From Sporosarcina sp. FSL K6-1508 (lineage in GTDB: Bacteria; Bacillota; Bacilli; Bacillales_A; Planococcaceae): a stretch of 64,000 nt of DNA. Of the stretch, positions 25,057 to 33,178 are shown piece after piece. Numbering within the stretch: position 1 is the first letter of the stretch; every line of letters begins with the position of its first letter. The position numbers were made by a program, and so were the translations under genes. Under the pieces are notes generated by a model. That model worked only from the letters and a program-made list of their open reading frames with translations, ran no database searches and was not told the DNA's origin. The stretch lies in contig NZ_JBBOXF010000001.1 of the NCBI RefSeq assembly GCF_038007465.1, forward strand, positions 2,553,001 to 2,617,000, written 5' to 3'.

Positions 25057-25500
25057 ATGAGAGCGTCATACATAAAAGATTTAGCAACTTGGTCATCGGA
25101 ATTTAAGTTTTGCGTTCAGGTATCTGTCAGGTTTTCAGAGACAGATATGTACGGGCATTTGAACAATACGATTCCATTTACTTATTTTGAACATGCGAGG
25201 ATTGAATTTTTAAAAGAAATTAAACTAATGAATAATTGGCTTGACCCAGCGAGTGATACGTTTCCGGTCGTCGCAGATTTGCAATGTGATTTTGCCAAGC
25301 AAGTCTTTTTTGATGAAGTACTTATGATTTACGTGAAAGCGGCGGCTATTGGAAACAGTTCTGTCGATATTCATTACATGGCCCAGAATAGCGAAGGAGA
25401 TATCGCCTTCACTGGACGCGGTTCCATGGTCCAAATTGGCAGGCATACAGGCAAGGGAGTTCCATGGACAGATGAGGAGAAGTTGCTTTTTACCAATTAA
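25057..25500 (+). CDS. ysmA: Acyl-CoA thioesterase, hotdog fold (YsmA-like)
   Basis: 147 residues with a 4HBT-type hotdog domain: VRFSETDMYGHLNNTIPFTYFEHARIEFL (residues 27-55; read as RFSETDMYGHLNN). The DxxGHxNN-type motif places the catalytic aspartate. It should hydrolyse acyl-CoA thioesters; chain length cannot be read from sequence. It lies upstream of gerE as in B. subtilis. A FadR-like palindrome upstream suggests control with beta-oxidation. Confidence 0.85.
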   Translation: MRASYIKDLATWSSEFKFCVQVSVRFSETDMYGHLNNTIPFTYFEHARIEFLKEIKLMNNWLDPASDTFPVVADLQCDFAKQVFFDEVLMIYVKAAAIGNSSVDIHYMAQNSEGDIAFTGRGSMVQIGRHTGKGVPWTDEEKLLFTN

Positions 25501-25574
25501 AAAGATCAGATAGCCGGCACAGCCCGCGCCTCCTTCACATATTTTAAAGTGAAAGTGGATAGGAGGGGCGCGTC

Positions 25575-25799
25575 TTGACAGAAGGATCAAAAAACCGTTC
25601 GTTGCTAACGGCAAGAGAACGAGAAATCTTTCATCTGCTCGTTGATGATCAAACGACCAAAGATATCGCAGGACGGCTTGGAATCAGTGAAAAAACTGTT
25701 CGAAACCATATCTCGAACACGATTCAAAAGCTAGGGGTTTCCGGCAGGGCACAGGCGATAATCGAGTTGTTAAGGCTGGGAGAGTTACAATTGCGTTAA
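25575..25799 (+). CDS. gerE: Spore-coat transcription factor GerE
   Basis: 74 residues, the size of B. subtilis GerE. It is essentially a stand-alone LuxR-type helix-turn-helix: LLTAREREIFHLLVDDQTTK, then DIAGRLGISEKTVRNHISNT and IQKLGVSGRAQAI. Family knowledge: GerE acts late in the mother cell and modulates sigma-K-dependent coat genes. TTG25575 follows AGGAGGGGCG. Its presence indicates an endospore former. Confidence 0.95.
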   Translation: MTEGSKNRSLLTAREREIFHLLVDDQTTKDIAGRLGISEKTVRNHISNTIQKLGVSGRAQAIIELLRLGELQLR

Positions 25800-25880
25800 A
25801 ATTGGTGTTCATAATGAGGAACAACAAGAACCAAATTCAGTTGAACCTTGCATAGCTGGCCAAAGAATATTCCGTAACAG

Positions 25881-25927
25881 TAGCTGTTTGACCTGCGATC
25901 TGCAGTTTTCAAACAGCTATTTTTTTC
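25881..25927 (+). terminator. Terminator after gerE
   Basis: TAGCTGTTTGA (25881-25891) pairs with TCAAACAGCTA (25909-25919), followed by eight T. Confidence 0.88.
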
Positions 25928-26019
25928 TGCCGTTTTGTGCCATCATATTAGGTATTGCCATATGCCGCGAAAAGGGAGACAATAGGTAGACAGTAATCGT
26001 TTTCAGGGAGCTGGTTTAC

Positions 26020-26478
26020 TTGACGGAAAAAGACACACCAAAAATTCAATATACAGAAGAAGTTGCACATATGGAGAAAGAATTACGGTATATTGCTGCC
26101 ATCATTAAACAGCAAGGCCGTAGAATCTTAAGTAATTATACAATTACACCGCCCCAATTTGTTGCTTTACAGTGGTTATTTGAACACGGAGATATGACAA
26201 TCGGGGATCTGTCAAACAAGATGTATCTCGCATTCAGCACTACGACTGATTTAGTCGACAGGATGGAAAAGAATTCACTTGTAAAACGTGTCCGTAATAC
26301 TCAAGACCGTCGTGTGGTTCGAATCCATCTGCTTAGCGAGGGAGAGCGCGTTATCGAAGAAGTAATTGATAAGCGCCGTCATTATTTGAACACGGTGTTG
26401 GCAGATTTCGATGAAAAGCAAGTGAAAGATTTCTCAGATTTGTTGAGTAAACTGCATCAAGAGATGAAAAAGGATTGA
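26020..26478 (+). CDS. ysmB: MarR-family transcriptional regulator (YsmB-like)
   Basis: 152 residues with a winged helix-turn-helix: ITPPQFVALQWLFEHGDMTI, then LSNKMYLAFSTTTDLVDRME and the wing RNTQDRRVVRIHL. The flanking helices mediate dimerisation. Target genes and ligand are unknown. racE starts nine bases after the stop, as in B. subtilis. TTG26020 has GGGAGC upstream. Confidence 0.9.
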   Translation: MTEKDTPKIQYTEEVAHMEKELRYIAAIIKQQGRRILSNYTITPPQFVALQWLFEHGDMTIGDLSNKMYLAFSTTTDLVDRMEKNSLVKRVRNTQDRRVVRIHLLSEGERVIEEVIDKRRHYLNTVLADFDEKQVKDFSDLLSKLHQEMKKD

Positions 26479-26487
26479 GGGATTACA

Positions 26488-27282
26488 GTGGAAGCACCAA
26501 TAGGCGTAATTGATTCGGGTGTCGGCGGATTAACCGTTGTCAAGGAGATACTCAATCGACTACCGCATGAACCCATTGTCTACATAGGGGACGATGCACG
26601 TTGTCCATATGGACCACGGCCGACCGAAGAAGTCCGGGAGTTTACAATGGAGATGGCATCAGCATTATCTAAAATAGGGATAAAAATGCTTGTTATTGCC
26701 TGTAATACAGCTACAGCTGTTGCACTCGATGATATCCGGGCTAAATTTCCGTTTCCGGTCATCGGTGTTATTGCGCCAGGTGCACGGGCTGCAGTGAATG
26801 CGTCCGAAGCTGGGAAAATCGCCGTACTTGGAACCGCTGGAACGATTAAAAGTGGCGCTTATGATGATGCAATCCACGTTCTTTCACCGAATGCGATGGT
26901 TTACTCACTTGCGTGTCCTGAATTTGTTCCGATTGTCGAAAGTGGTCAGTATAAGTCGAAAAATGCAGGTGTCATTGTTGACCGAACGCTGCGTGAACTC
27001 GAGGGGAAAGATTTTGATGCAGCGATATTGGGATGTACGCATTATCCGTTATTGCAGCAGCATATTTCAACTTCGCTGCCGAATAATGTAAAGATCATTT
27101 CATCAGCGGTAGAAACAGTGTGTGATGTTGAACGTATTTTGCATTCTAACGGCATTGAACGCATTGCTGACAGTGGAGTGTCGCCTGTTTTTTATACAAC
27201 AGGGGAGTCGGAAACTTTCCAAGACATTGTTGAAGACTGGTTGTCGATTGAAAAGCCTGATGTAAGCTATATTGAATTGTGA
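26488..27282 (+). CDS. racE: Glutamate racemase
   Basis: 264 residues. It makes D-glutamate for peptidoglycan. Two catalytic cysteines are in ACNTATAVAL (near residue 73) and GCTHYPLL (near 184). The N-terminal motif is IGVIDSGVGGLTV, followed by YIGDDARCPYGPR. GTG26488 is preceded by GAGGGA. It is co-transcribed with the MarR gene and ends at a strong terminator. Confidence 0.97.
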   Translation: MEAPIGVIDSGVGGLTVVKEILNRLPHEPIVYIGDDARCPYGPRPTEEVREFTMEMASALSKIGIKMLVIACNTATAVALDDIRAKFPFPVIGVIAPGARAAVNASEAGKIAVLGTAGTIKSGAYDDAIHVLSPNAMVYSLACPEFVPIVESGQYKSKNAGVIVDRTLRELEGKDFDAAILGCTHYPLLQQHISTSLPNNVKIISSAVETVCDVERILHSNGIERIADSGVSPVFYTTGESETFQDIVEDWLSIEKPDVSYIEL

Positions 27283-27283
27283 G

Positions 27284-27320
27284 AAACCCGGAATGTCCTG
27301 ATTTGGGCATCCGGGTTTTT
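27284..27320 (+). terminator. Terminator after racE
   Basis: AAACCCGGA pairs with CCGGGTT across a 17-nt loop, followed by T residues. Confidence 0.85.
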
Positions 27321-27382
27321 GCGTATATGAAATGAGTTATGATAAGATGAATGCGCAATCTGAATGATGGAGGGTACACGAT

Positions 27383-28141
27383 ATGAGACATGATGGAAGA
27401 ATGGCCGATATGATTAGACCGGTAACGATAGAAACGGATTATTTAATTCATCCCGAAGGTTCTGTTCTGATTACAGTTGGAAATACGAAGGTGATTTGCA
27501 CGGCTTCTATAGAAGAACGGGTTCCCCACTTTTTACGAAATAGTGGAAAAGGCTGGATAACGGCGGAATATTCAATGTTGCCGCGTGCTACTGGTCAAAG
27601 GACGCAACGCGAAGCTTCAAAAGGAAAGGTTAGCGGACGAACGATGGAAATACAGCGCTTAATAGGCCGTGCTCTGCGTGCTGTCATCGATTTAGAGGCA
27701 CTTGGAGAAAGAACGGTTTGGATCGACTGTGACGTTATCCAAGCGGATGGAGGTACACGTACAGCGTCGATTACAGGCGCATTCGTCGCAACGGCGATAG
27801 CGATTTCGAAACTGCACATGGAAAAGGGATTAGCTAAATTTCCGGTATCTGATTTCCTTGCCGCAACGAGTGTAGGCAAGACGGTTGAAGGTGAACTCAT
27901 TCTTGACCTTGACTACATCGAGGATTCGTCAGCTGCTGTTGATATGAATGTTGTTATGACTGGCGCTGGTGCTTTCGTCGAGCTACAGGGAACGGGCGAA
28001 GAATCGACATTTACACGTGCTGAGATGAACGGCCTTGTAGAACTTGCAGAAGTAGGCATTAACCAACTAGTCAATGTACAGAAAGAAGCACTTGGACTCG
28101 TTGCACAATTGATCAAACCGGAAGATCAAATTGAATCATGA
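27383..28141 (+). CDS. rph: Ribonuclease PH
   Basis: 252 residues. It is a phosphorolytic 3'-exoribonuclease that trims tRNA and rRNA 3' ends. RNase PH motifs: SVLITVGNTKVICTASIEER, GWITAEYSMLPRATGQR and TRTASITGAFVA. ATG27383 has GGAGGG upstream. Its last bases overlap the start of the NTPase gene (ATGA), so translation is coupled. gerM, found before rph in B. subtilis, is absent here. Confidence 0.97.
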   Translation: MRHDGRMADMIRPVTIETDYLIHPEGSVLITVGNTKVICTASIEERVPHFLRNSGKGWITAEYSMLPRATGQRTQREASKGKVSGRTMEIQRLIGRALRAVIDLEALGERTVWIDCDVIQADGGTRTASITGAFVATAIAISKLHMEKGLAKFPVSDFLAATSVGKTVEGELILDLDYIEDSSAAVDMNVVMTGAGAFVELQGTGEESTFTRAEMNGLVELAEVGINQLVNVQKEALGLVAQLIKPEDQIES

Positions 28142-28752
28142 AGGAAGTATTAATCGCGACGAATAATGCCGGCAAGGCAAAAGATTTTGAAACGCTGTTC
28201 AGGCCACTTGGTATACAAGTCCTTACATTGAATGATATCGAAGGCGATATCGATGTAGATGAGACGGGTGACACTTTTGAAGCGAATGCAATCTTGAAAG
28301 CAGAAACGGTTGCACGTCTACTCGGTAAAATTGTTATCGCAGATGATAGCGGGCTTGAAATTGACGCGTTGGGAGGCTCTCCAGGCGTGTATTCCGCTCG
28401 TTATGCCGGTGCGGAGAAGAATGATGAAGCTAATATCGATAAAGCGCTAAACGAGCTGGAAAAGGCTTCTACAGACAATCGTAGCGCTAGATTCCGGTGT
28501 GTTTTGGCGATAGCTGGACCCGGTTTAAAAACTGAAACGTTTTCTGGGAGCTGCGAAGGACTGATCCATACTAAACGGCAAGGATCGAACGGTTTTGGCT
28601 ATGATCCAATTTTCTTCGTGCCAGCATTAAATCGGACAATGGCGGAGTTGTCAGCCCAAGAAAAAAACGAGATTTCGCATAGGGGAGCGGCGTTAACCCA
28701 GTTGAAATCCAAATTACCGCAATACATGACAGGTACAGGTGATTTAGAATGA
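28138..28752 (+). CDS. rdgB: XTP/dITP diphosphatase (Ham1/RdgB)
   Basis: 204 residues. It removes non-canonical purine nucleoside triphosphates such as ITP and XTP. Motifs: ATNNAGKAKDFE near residue 7, VIADDSGLEIDALGGSPGVYSARYAG (read as ADDSGLEIDAL), and GFGYDPIFFVP with SHRGAAL near the C-terminus. It overlaps rph by four bases and the next gene by four bases, a translationally coupled trio. Confidence 0.96.
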   Translation: MKEVLIATNNAGKAKDFETLFRPLGIQVLTLNDIEGDIDVDETGDTFEANAILKAETVARLLGKIVIADDSGLEIDALGGSPGVYSARYAGAEKNDEANIDKALNELEKASTDNRSARFRCVLAIAGPGLKTETFSGSCEGLIHTKRQGSNGFGYDPIFFVPALNRTMAELSAQEKNEISHRGAALTQLKSKLPQYMTGTGDLE

Positions 28753-29243
28753 AGATTGTTGTTATGAGTGATTCGCATGGAGACAAGGAAACGGTGAAAG
28801 CCGTTTCTGCACTTTCTGCGGATGCGACTTTCCATTGTGGCGATAGTGAACTGTCATTCGACGATTCAATTTTACAGACAATGCATAGGGTGCGTGGGAA
28901 CTGTGATAGGGATGCTAGGTTTCCAGCGTCTGTTGTGGTCGAGGTAGAGGGGAAGACGGTATTAGTTGTACACGGCCATGAGCACGATGTAAAACACTCG
29001 TTGATGCGGCTTTATTATTATGCGAAAGAACTTGGGGCTGATGTAGTTTTATTTGGTCATTCACATTTGTATGGAGCTGAGATGAAAGATGGAATATTAT
29101 TTGTGAATCCGGGTAGCACAATGCAGCCGCGTGGCAGAAAAGTTGCGACTTATGCGATTGTAGAATGGGATGAAACAGTGCGTGTCACATTCAAAAACAT
29201 GTCGTTTGAAACAGTTGATTTCATGGAAATAAAAAAAGTTTAA
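28749..29243 (+). CDS. ysnB: MJ0936/YfcE-type metallophosphodiesterase (YsnB-like)
   Basis: 164 residues of the calcineurin-like fold: MSDSHGDKET at the N-terminus, HCGDSE near residue 31, GNCD near 54, VVHGHEHDV near 77 and FGHSHLYGAE near 100. Substrate is likely a phosphodiester, but the natural one is unknown. It is the last gene of the rph cluster. A tRNA promoter starts nine bases after its stop. Confidence 0.93.
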   Translation: MKIVVMSDSHGDKETVKAVSALSADATFHCGDSELSFDDSILQTMHRVRGNCDRDARFPASVVVEVEGKTVLVVHGHEHDVKHSLMRLYYYAKELGADVVLFGHSHLYGAEMKDGILFVNPGSTMQPRGRKVATYAIVEWDETVRVTFKNMSFETVDFMEIKKV

Positions 29244-29251
29244 TAAAAGCG

Positions 29252-29280
29252 TTGACTTTTGTTTCGTTTCTATCTATACT
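29252..29280 (+). promoter_or_regulatory. Promoter of the intron-split tRNA-Arg gene
   Basis: TTGACT at 29252-29257, exactly 17 bases, TATACT at 29275-29280, 40 bases before the tRNA 5' end. It shows that the tRNA gene is equipped for strong expression. Confidence 0.85.
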
Positions 29281-29320
29281 AAAGCTTGTCCTTAAGAAAC
29301 AAGCAAATGCTTAAACGCAC

Positions 29321-29688
29321 GTCTCAGTAGCTCAGCTGGATAGAGCAACGGCCTTCAACAATAGGAGCCTTTACAAGGAAAGAGAACTTGTAAAGTGGAC
29401 GACACCGTATCGGTGAAACCTTAACAGATAATGCTGATGGCAATACCGAGGAAACTTACGATCTTTATTTACATAATCAAGATCAAGGATATTCGAAGGT
29501 CCGGTTCAACCGGGGGTAGAAAATCTAAAGTATAATCATATGATTATCGTGAGGTTCCGTAGAGACTAAACGTGTCGCACCTGAAATGGTGAAGTTATAG
29601 TCCAGACTACAAACAGTATTTCGCTGGTGGTGAAAACCATAGTGGTAAGCTAAGCCGTCGGTCGGGGGTTCGAATCCCTCCTGGGACA
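29321..29688 (+). tRNA. tRNA-Arg(UCU), split by a group I intron
   Basis: The exons are 29321-29355 (35 nt) and 29650-29688 (39 nt). Joined, they make a standard cloverleaf of 74 nt without encoded CCA: acceptor stem GTCTCAG with CTGGGAC, D-stem GCTC/GAGC, anticodon stem ACGGC/GCCGT around loop CTTCTAA (anticodon TCT), T-stem GGGGG/CCCTC with loop TTCGAAT, and discriminator A. The intron interrupts the anticodon after its first base. This tRNA reads AGA and AGG. Nothing in either exon looks decayed, and promoter and terminator are both present. Confidence 0.93.
29356..29649 (+). ncRNA. Group I self-splicing intron within tRNA-Arg
   Basis: 294 nt, no open reading frame. The exon-intron junction follows the group I rule (U at the end of exon 1, G as last intron base). 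P1 can form between GGCCTT of the exon and the intron segment AGGAGCC with U-G at the splice site. P2 is CTTTACAAG (29369-29377) with CTTGTAAAG (29387-29395). P3 is CGACAC (29400-29405) with GTGTCG (29572-29577). P4 is TCGGT with ACCGA, P8 is CACC/GGTG, and P7 is GACTA (29564-29568) with TAGTC (29598-29602), in the classic contexts GTAGAGACTAAACG and TATAGTCCAGACT. All core helices are intact, so it should splice. Confidence 0.92.
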
Positions 29689-29737
29689 TAATTAAATCAG
29701 TCACAAACCGTTGATACAATTGGATTTGTGAGAAACT

Positions 29738-29783
29738 AGGGATTCGGTCAGGGCTTCGGTCACTGATGCAGAATCCCTTTTTT
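29738..29783 (+). terminator. Terminator after tRNA-Arg
   Basis: AGGGATTC (29738-29745) pairs with GAATCCCT (29771-29778), followed by T residues. Confidence 0.88.
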
Positions 29784-30107
29784 ATACCCTTACATTTTAC
29801 GTATAATAAGACATCAACTATCTTCCAATTCAACTGAAGGGAGGATTTTTTTATTATGACGAAAAAGAAGGGTATTATTTAATGTGGATTTCATGCTGAC
29901 AACCAAAGAGCTTACTACTTCTATTAAAGGGGTGAAGGCAACTATAAGGGGGTCTTTTTGTTTGGGTCAAAATTAGCGATTTGATTGACGACTTTAAAAT
30001 GAATCAGCAAATTCAAGATCGAATAGATAAGTATAATGAATACCATTTGACGATGAATTATTTTACTAAGTTTTTAATGTTTTATTGATATATGCAAGGT
30101 TAGCAGT
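29784..30107. other. Degraded DNA between tRNA-Arg and the insertion sequence
   Basis: No intact gene. A strong GGGAGG and ATG at 29856 give only an eight-residue peptide (MTKKKGII). A second stretch, about 29950-30087, reads KISDLIDDFKMNQQIQDRID and onward to a TGA without a credible start. These look like remnants of lost accessory genes. The last eight bases are the left target duplication of the IS. Confidence 0.4.
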
Positions 30108-31456
30108 GGGAGTGTCAATATTTATGTGTAAATGACAATCCAACCTCTTCTTAAAGATCATCACACTTTTATTCTTTCACTTCAAACAACTCAGCCAGCT
30201 TTGCACGTGCTTGATCGAAACCGATATGGCATCGTACGGCGAAGCGTTGGTTGTACTCTTCAAACTGCGAGACTAGGAAGCGTTCGAGTGCTTCTTCATT
30301 CGGAAACTGTTCTTTGCGCTTTGTATATTTCTTGATTTGCTTGTTAAAGGACTCGATTAAATTCGTTGAGTAGATGCTGCGCCAAATTGCCTTTGGAAAG
30401 TTATAGAAGGTAAGTAGATGATCATTTGTAGCGAGTGATTTTGTTACCTTTGGATATGATTTGTTCCACTTGGAACAGAAATTATCTAACGCGACTTGCC
30501 CAGCTTCCTGATCATCTGCTCGGTAAACTGTTTTGAAGTCATCGCAAATCTCAGCACGATCTTCGACACGTACTTTATGTGAAATATTGCGTGCCACATG
30601 CACTAAACATGTTTGGAATTGCGCTTTAGGAAATACGCTTGTAATCGTGTCAATCATGCCTGCTAAGCCGTCTGAAAGGAAGAGAAGGACTTCTTCTACG
30701 CCACGCTCTTTTGTTTCCAGTAAGAGCTCTTTCCAATTGAATGCTGATTCTGTTGGAGCGATTGTGTAAGCAATTACTTCTTTTGATCCATCTTCGCGAA
30801 TGCCCACAGCTATATAAACAGCTTCTTTAGAGACCGTTTCACGTCGAACAGAAATATAGGTTGCGTCTAAATAAACACAGACATAGCGCGCACTGAGTTT
30901 CCTTCTATTAAAGGCTTCTACTTGTTCGCCCACTACCTGTGTCATGTTAGAAATGGTTTGACGTGTGTAATGATGACCGTACATTTTCTCGATTAAATCT
31001 GCGATTTCCGACATGGTAACGCCTTTTTGAAACATGTGAATGACAAATGATTCGAGTGTATCGTTTGACCGCTTATAAGGCGCAACTGTCTGTTGTTTAA
31101 AATCACCGTTGCGATCACGGGGAATCGTAACTCGGAGGTCACCATATTCCGTGTGTAGCGTTCGGTCATACGAACCATTACGTGAATTCCCTGAATTAAA
31201 GCCTATTCGGTCGTATTTTTCATAATCTAAAAAAGCTGTCAGTTCAGTAGTCAGTAAACTATTAACCGCTGTTTCTAAATGCGAACGAAAAACCTCGGTA
31301 ATATCTTGTTTTTGTACTAGTGCTTGAACAATATCTGTTGTAAACTGAGTCATAGGGAAGGCCTCTTTTCTAGGATTGGTTGTGGTGACTTAATTCTACC
31401 AAGAAAAGGTCTTCCTTTTTGTAATTATTCATTTACACAAGATATTTTACACTCTC
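30108..31456 (-). mobile_element. IS256-family insertion sequence, complete
   Basis: 1349 bp. The ends carry 28-base inverted repeats that match at 21 positions; both contain GAGTGT near the tip and TGTGTAAATGA at the inner end. TTAGCAGT flanks it on both sides (30100-30107 and 31457-31464), an exact 8-bp target duplication as expected for IS256 elements. One intact transposase gene fills it. The exact duplication implies a fairly recent insertion. Confidence 0.93.
30169..31353 (-). CDS. IS256-family (mutator-type) transposase
   Basis: 394 residues, full length for the family. The DDE residues are visible in VYLDATYISVRR, FLSDGLAGMIDTI and NLIESFNKQIKKYTKRK, with the family context FQTCLVHVARN between the second and third. 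The N-terminal domain includes RNGSYDRTLHTEYGDLRVTIPRDRNG (read as GDLRVTIPRDRNGDF). No frameshift or stop interrupts it, so the element should be able to move. Confidence 0.95.
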   Translation of the reverse strand: MTQFTTDIVQALVQKQDITEVFRSHLETAVNSLLTTELTAFLDYEKYDRIGFNSGNSRNGSYDRTLHTEYGDLRVTIPRDRNGDFKQQTVAPYKRSNDTLESFVIHMFQKGVTMSEIADLIEKMYGHHYTRQTISNMTQVVGEQVEAFNRRKLSARYVCVYLDATYISVRRETVSKEAVYIAVGIREDGSKEVIAYTIAPTESAFNWKELLLETKERGVEEVLLFLSDGLAGMIDTITSVFPKAQFQTCLVHVARNISHKVRVEDRAEICDDFKTVYRADDQEAGQVALDNFCSKWNKSYPKVTKSLATNDHLLTFYNFPKAIWRSIYSTNLIESFNKQIKKYTKRKEQFPNEEALERFLVSQFEEYNQRFAVRCHIGFDQARAKLAELFEVKE

Positions 31457-31543
31457 TTAGCAGTACACTAATAAGGTTTACTTCAGTAAAATAAGGTATA
31501 TTATATTTGTTGAATAGATTCTCTTTAAAGACAGGAAGAGTAG

Positions 31544-31702
31544 GTGAACAAAGTGGGGAAATATCAATTGGATACCAAAGGTCAGGCAGCTGTGACAAAG
31601 TTTCATGAAAAACACAAGCCTGCCAAATTTGATAAAAAGCAGCAACTTGAAAAAATACGTGCGGAGTATTTGAAAAAGAAGCAAAAACAAACAGATAAAT
31701 AA
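31544..31702 (+). CDS. Small basic hypothetical protein
   Basis: 52 residues from GTG31544: it begins MNKVGKYQLDTKGQAAVTKF and ends KKKQKQTDK, rich in Lys and likely helical. AGGAAG precedes GTG31544 by five bases. A second GTG at 31553 with AGGTGA upstream is equally plausible. It reads on the opposite strand to the IS transposase, just beyond the right IS end. I do not recognise a family; a nucleic-acid-binding role is possible from charge alone. Confidence 0.55.
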   Translation: MNKVGKYQLDTKGQAAVTKFHEKHKPAKFDKKQQLEKIRAEYLKKKQKQTDK

Positions 31703-32281
31703 AAGGAAGATATATCTTCGGAATTATCAAAAATAGACCAATGGCAAAAGGCTATTTAAGAATTAGTGACGGTATAACACTTGTTTAAGTATTTAATATA
31801 TTATAATTTGAATATTTAAAGAGGATTAAAGTAAAATCCTTCTTTTACATGAGCAGGTATAAGATTGATAGGTCAAGTGCGAGGTCAGAGAATAGCTTAC
31901 GAGCGCTCCTACGAAGGGAAATGTATAATGGGGCTTAGGTGAGTTCAAAAGAGCGTATAGAGCAAGTTCAGGGGGCGAGAGGCGAGAGAATACGAGTAGC
32001 AATGAGGCGAGTTAACCAAGTGTTTATCTCGTTTTTTATTTGTATTGTCAAAATAGATAATGCCATCTGAGAACATCCTGTGAGCGTTCCTATGCTTTGA
32101 TGTTGATTTGCTTTCATTGTTTCTCCTTATGAGTTCAAACAGAGCTTATTGTGGAAATAGGGGGCATAGTTTCCGATATATAGGAAGGGTATCTTCCTAT
32201 ATAAAAGTGACCTCATACACTGAACTGCCCCGTAAATGTTAGACACTACACGTGGCAAATATCAAAGGAGGCAAAAACAGT
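31703..32281. other. Gene-poor stretch with a hairpin and an IS3-type end remnant
   Basis: No gene is seen. TATATAGGAAG (32177-32187) pairs perfectly with CTTCCTATATA (32193-32203). At about 32220-32246 TGAACTGCCCCGTAAATGTTAGACA resembles, in its blocks TGAACTG, CCCC and GTTAGACA, the terminal repeats of IS150-group IS3 elements, but no transposase is left. Confidence 0.4.
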
Positions 32282-32665
32282 ATGAAAATTATTGTTACTA
32301 GTATATTCGTAGAAGATCAAGACAAGGCACTAGAGTTTTATTCAGAAACGCTGGGCTTTGTAAAAAAGCATGACGTTCCCACCGGAGAATTTAGATGGAT
32401 TGCACTTGTTTCTCCTGAGGAGCAAGAAGGTACTGAGATTTTGCTCGAACCAAATAATCATCCAGCAGCCAAAGAGTATCAAAAGAAATTATTTGAAGAA
32501 GGCATACCTGTAACAATGTTTGGTGTTGAAGATGTTCGCAAAGAGTACGATAGGTTATTGAAACATGGCGTGAACTTTTCTATAGAGCCGACAGAAATGG
32601 GCGAAGTTACAATAGCTGTCTTCGACGATACATGCGGAAACCATATTCAGATAATCCAGCAGTAA
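32282..32665 (+). CDS. VOC-superfamily (glyoxalase/bleomycin-resistance-like) protein
   Basis: 127 residues. Two beta-alpha-beta-beta-beta units: IIVTSIFVEDQDKALEFYSE with TLGFVKKHDVPTGEFRWIAL, then GIPVTMFGVEDVRKEYDRLL and ITVAVFDDTCGNHIQIIQQ-like end (read VTIAVFDDTCGNHIQ). Family members bind a metal and act as dioxygenases, isomerases or drug-binding proteins; the substrate cannot be told. ATG32282 has AAAGGAGGC upstream; an upstream GTG at 32252 lacks such a site. Confidence 0.85.
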   Translation: MKIIVTSIFVEDQDKALEFYSETLGFVKKHDVPTGEFRWIALVSPEEQEGTEILLEPNNHPAAKEYQKKLFEEGIPVTMFGVEDVRKEYDRLLKHGVNFSIEPTEMGEVTIAVFDDTCGNHIQIIQQ

Positions 32666-33178
32666 CATTATGCGGATGACAGAATAGAGTTAAGTAAAGA
32701 AATCTATTTACGCGCGGCACCAAAGCGTTTGGTATAGGAATAAACTGAGTATCTGCGTATGTAGGGAGTTTTTATTTAAACAAGCTTGAGATTCACTGAA
32801 CGGTTAATCAGCATTGCTTCAGAAGTAAGGTTATTCCATTAAAGGGCGCTTTTCCGGAGTAACGAAAAAGTCCAATTTCTCAGCATTAATGTTGAGAAAT
32901 TGGACTTTTTTATATTTACTTATAGTGTCGTGCACCACAAAAAAATAAAAAAGCTTGCCAGCCTTTCAAAAATTCTCTACTGTATTGCTGTCGAATCAAA
33001 TCAGTGGAGGTCAAAAGGAATGCTGGTAATGCCTGAAGTTAATTGTATCCACCGTATGGAAATGAATGTGCACATAAGCACAATGATGAATGGCTAAAAA
33101 TATAGTTTAGTTTGAGTTACTGTTTGAGTCATTTTAAGAATAACTCAAAATACCAGTGGTTTTAATTGGCTTCTTAAT
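32666..33178. other. Intergenic stretch with one strong hairpin
   Basis: No supported gene. Apart from the terminator at 32865-32911 it holds AT-rich sequence. A 65-codon open frame at 32900-33097 lacks a ribosome binding site and begins inside the terminator. Confidence 0.5.
32865..32911. terminator. Strong symmetrical terminator
   Basis: AGTCCAATTTCTCA (32869-32882) pairs perfectly with TGAGAAATTGGACT (32893-32906), with A and T runs on either side, so it can work in both directions. Confidence 0.8.

Noticed and set aside
29321..29688. Prophage or integrative-element insertion as the cause of the split tRNA
   Set aside because: The insert has no integrase or repeats and carries all group I core helices with exact exon rejoining.
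29525..29833. Minus-strand 102-codon frame containing SQEGFEPPT
   Set aside because: It is the reverse translation of the tRNA-Arg 3' exon and intron. This peptide pattern is a well-known false gene over tRNA genes.
31425..31730. Two overlapping minus-strand frames near the IS right end
   Set aside because: They cross the IS inverted repeat and the target duplication and oppose a better-supported small gene at 31544-31702.
32900..33097. 65-codon plus-strand frame
   Set aside because: It starts inside a terminator hairpin and has no ribosome binding site or family resemblance.
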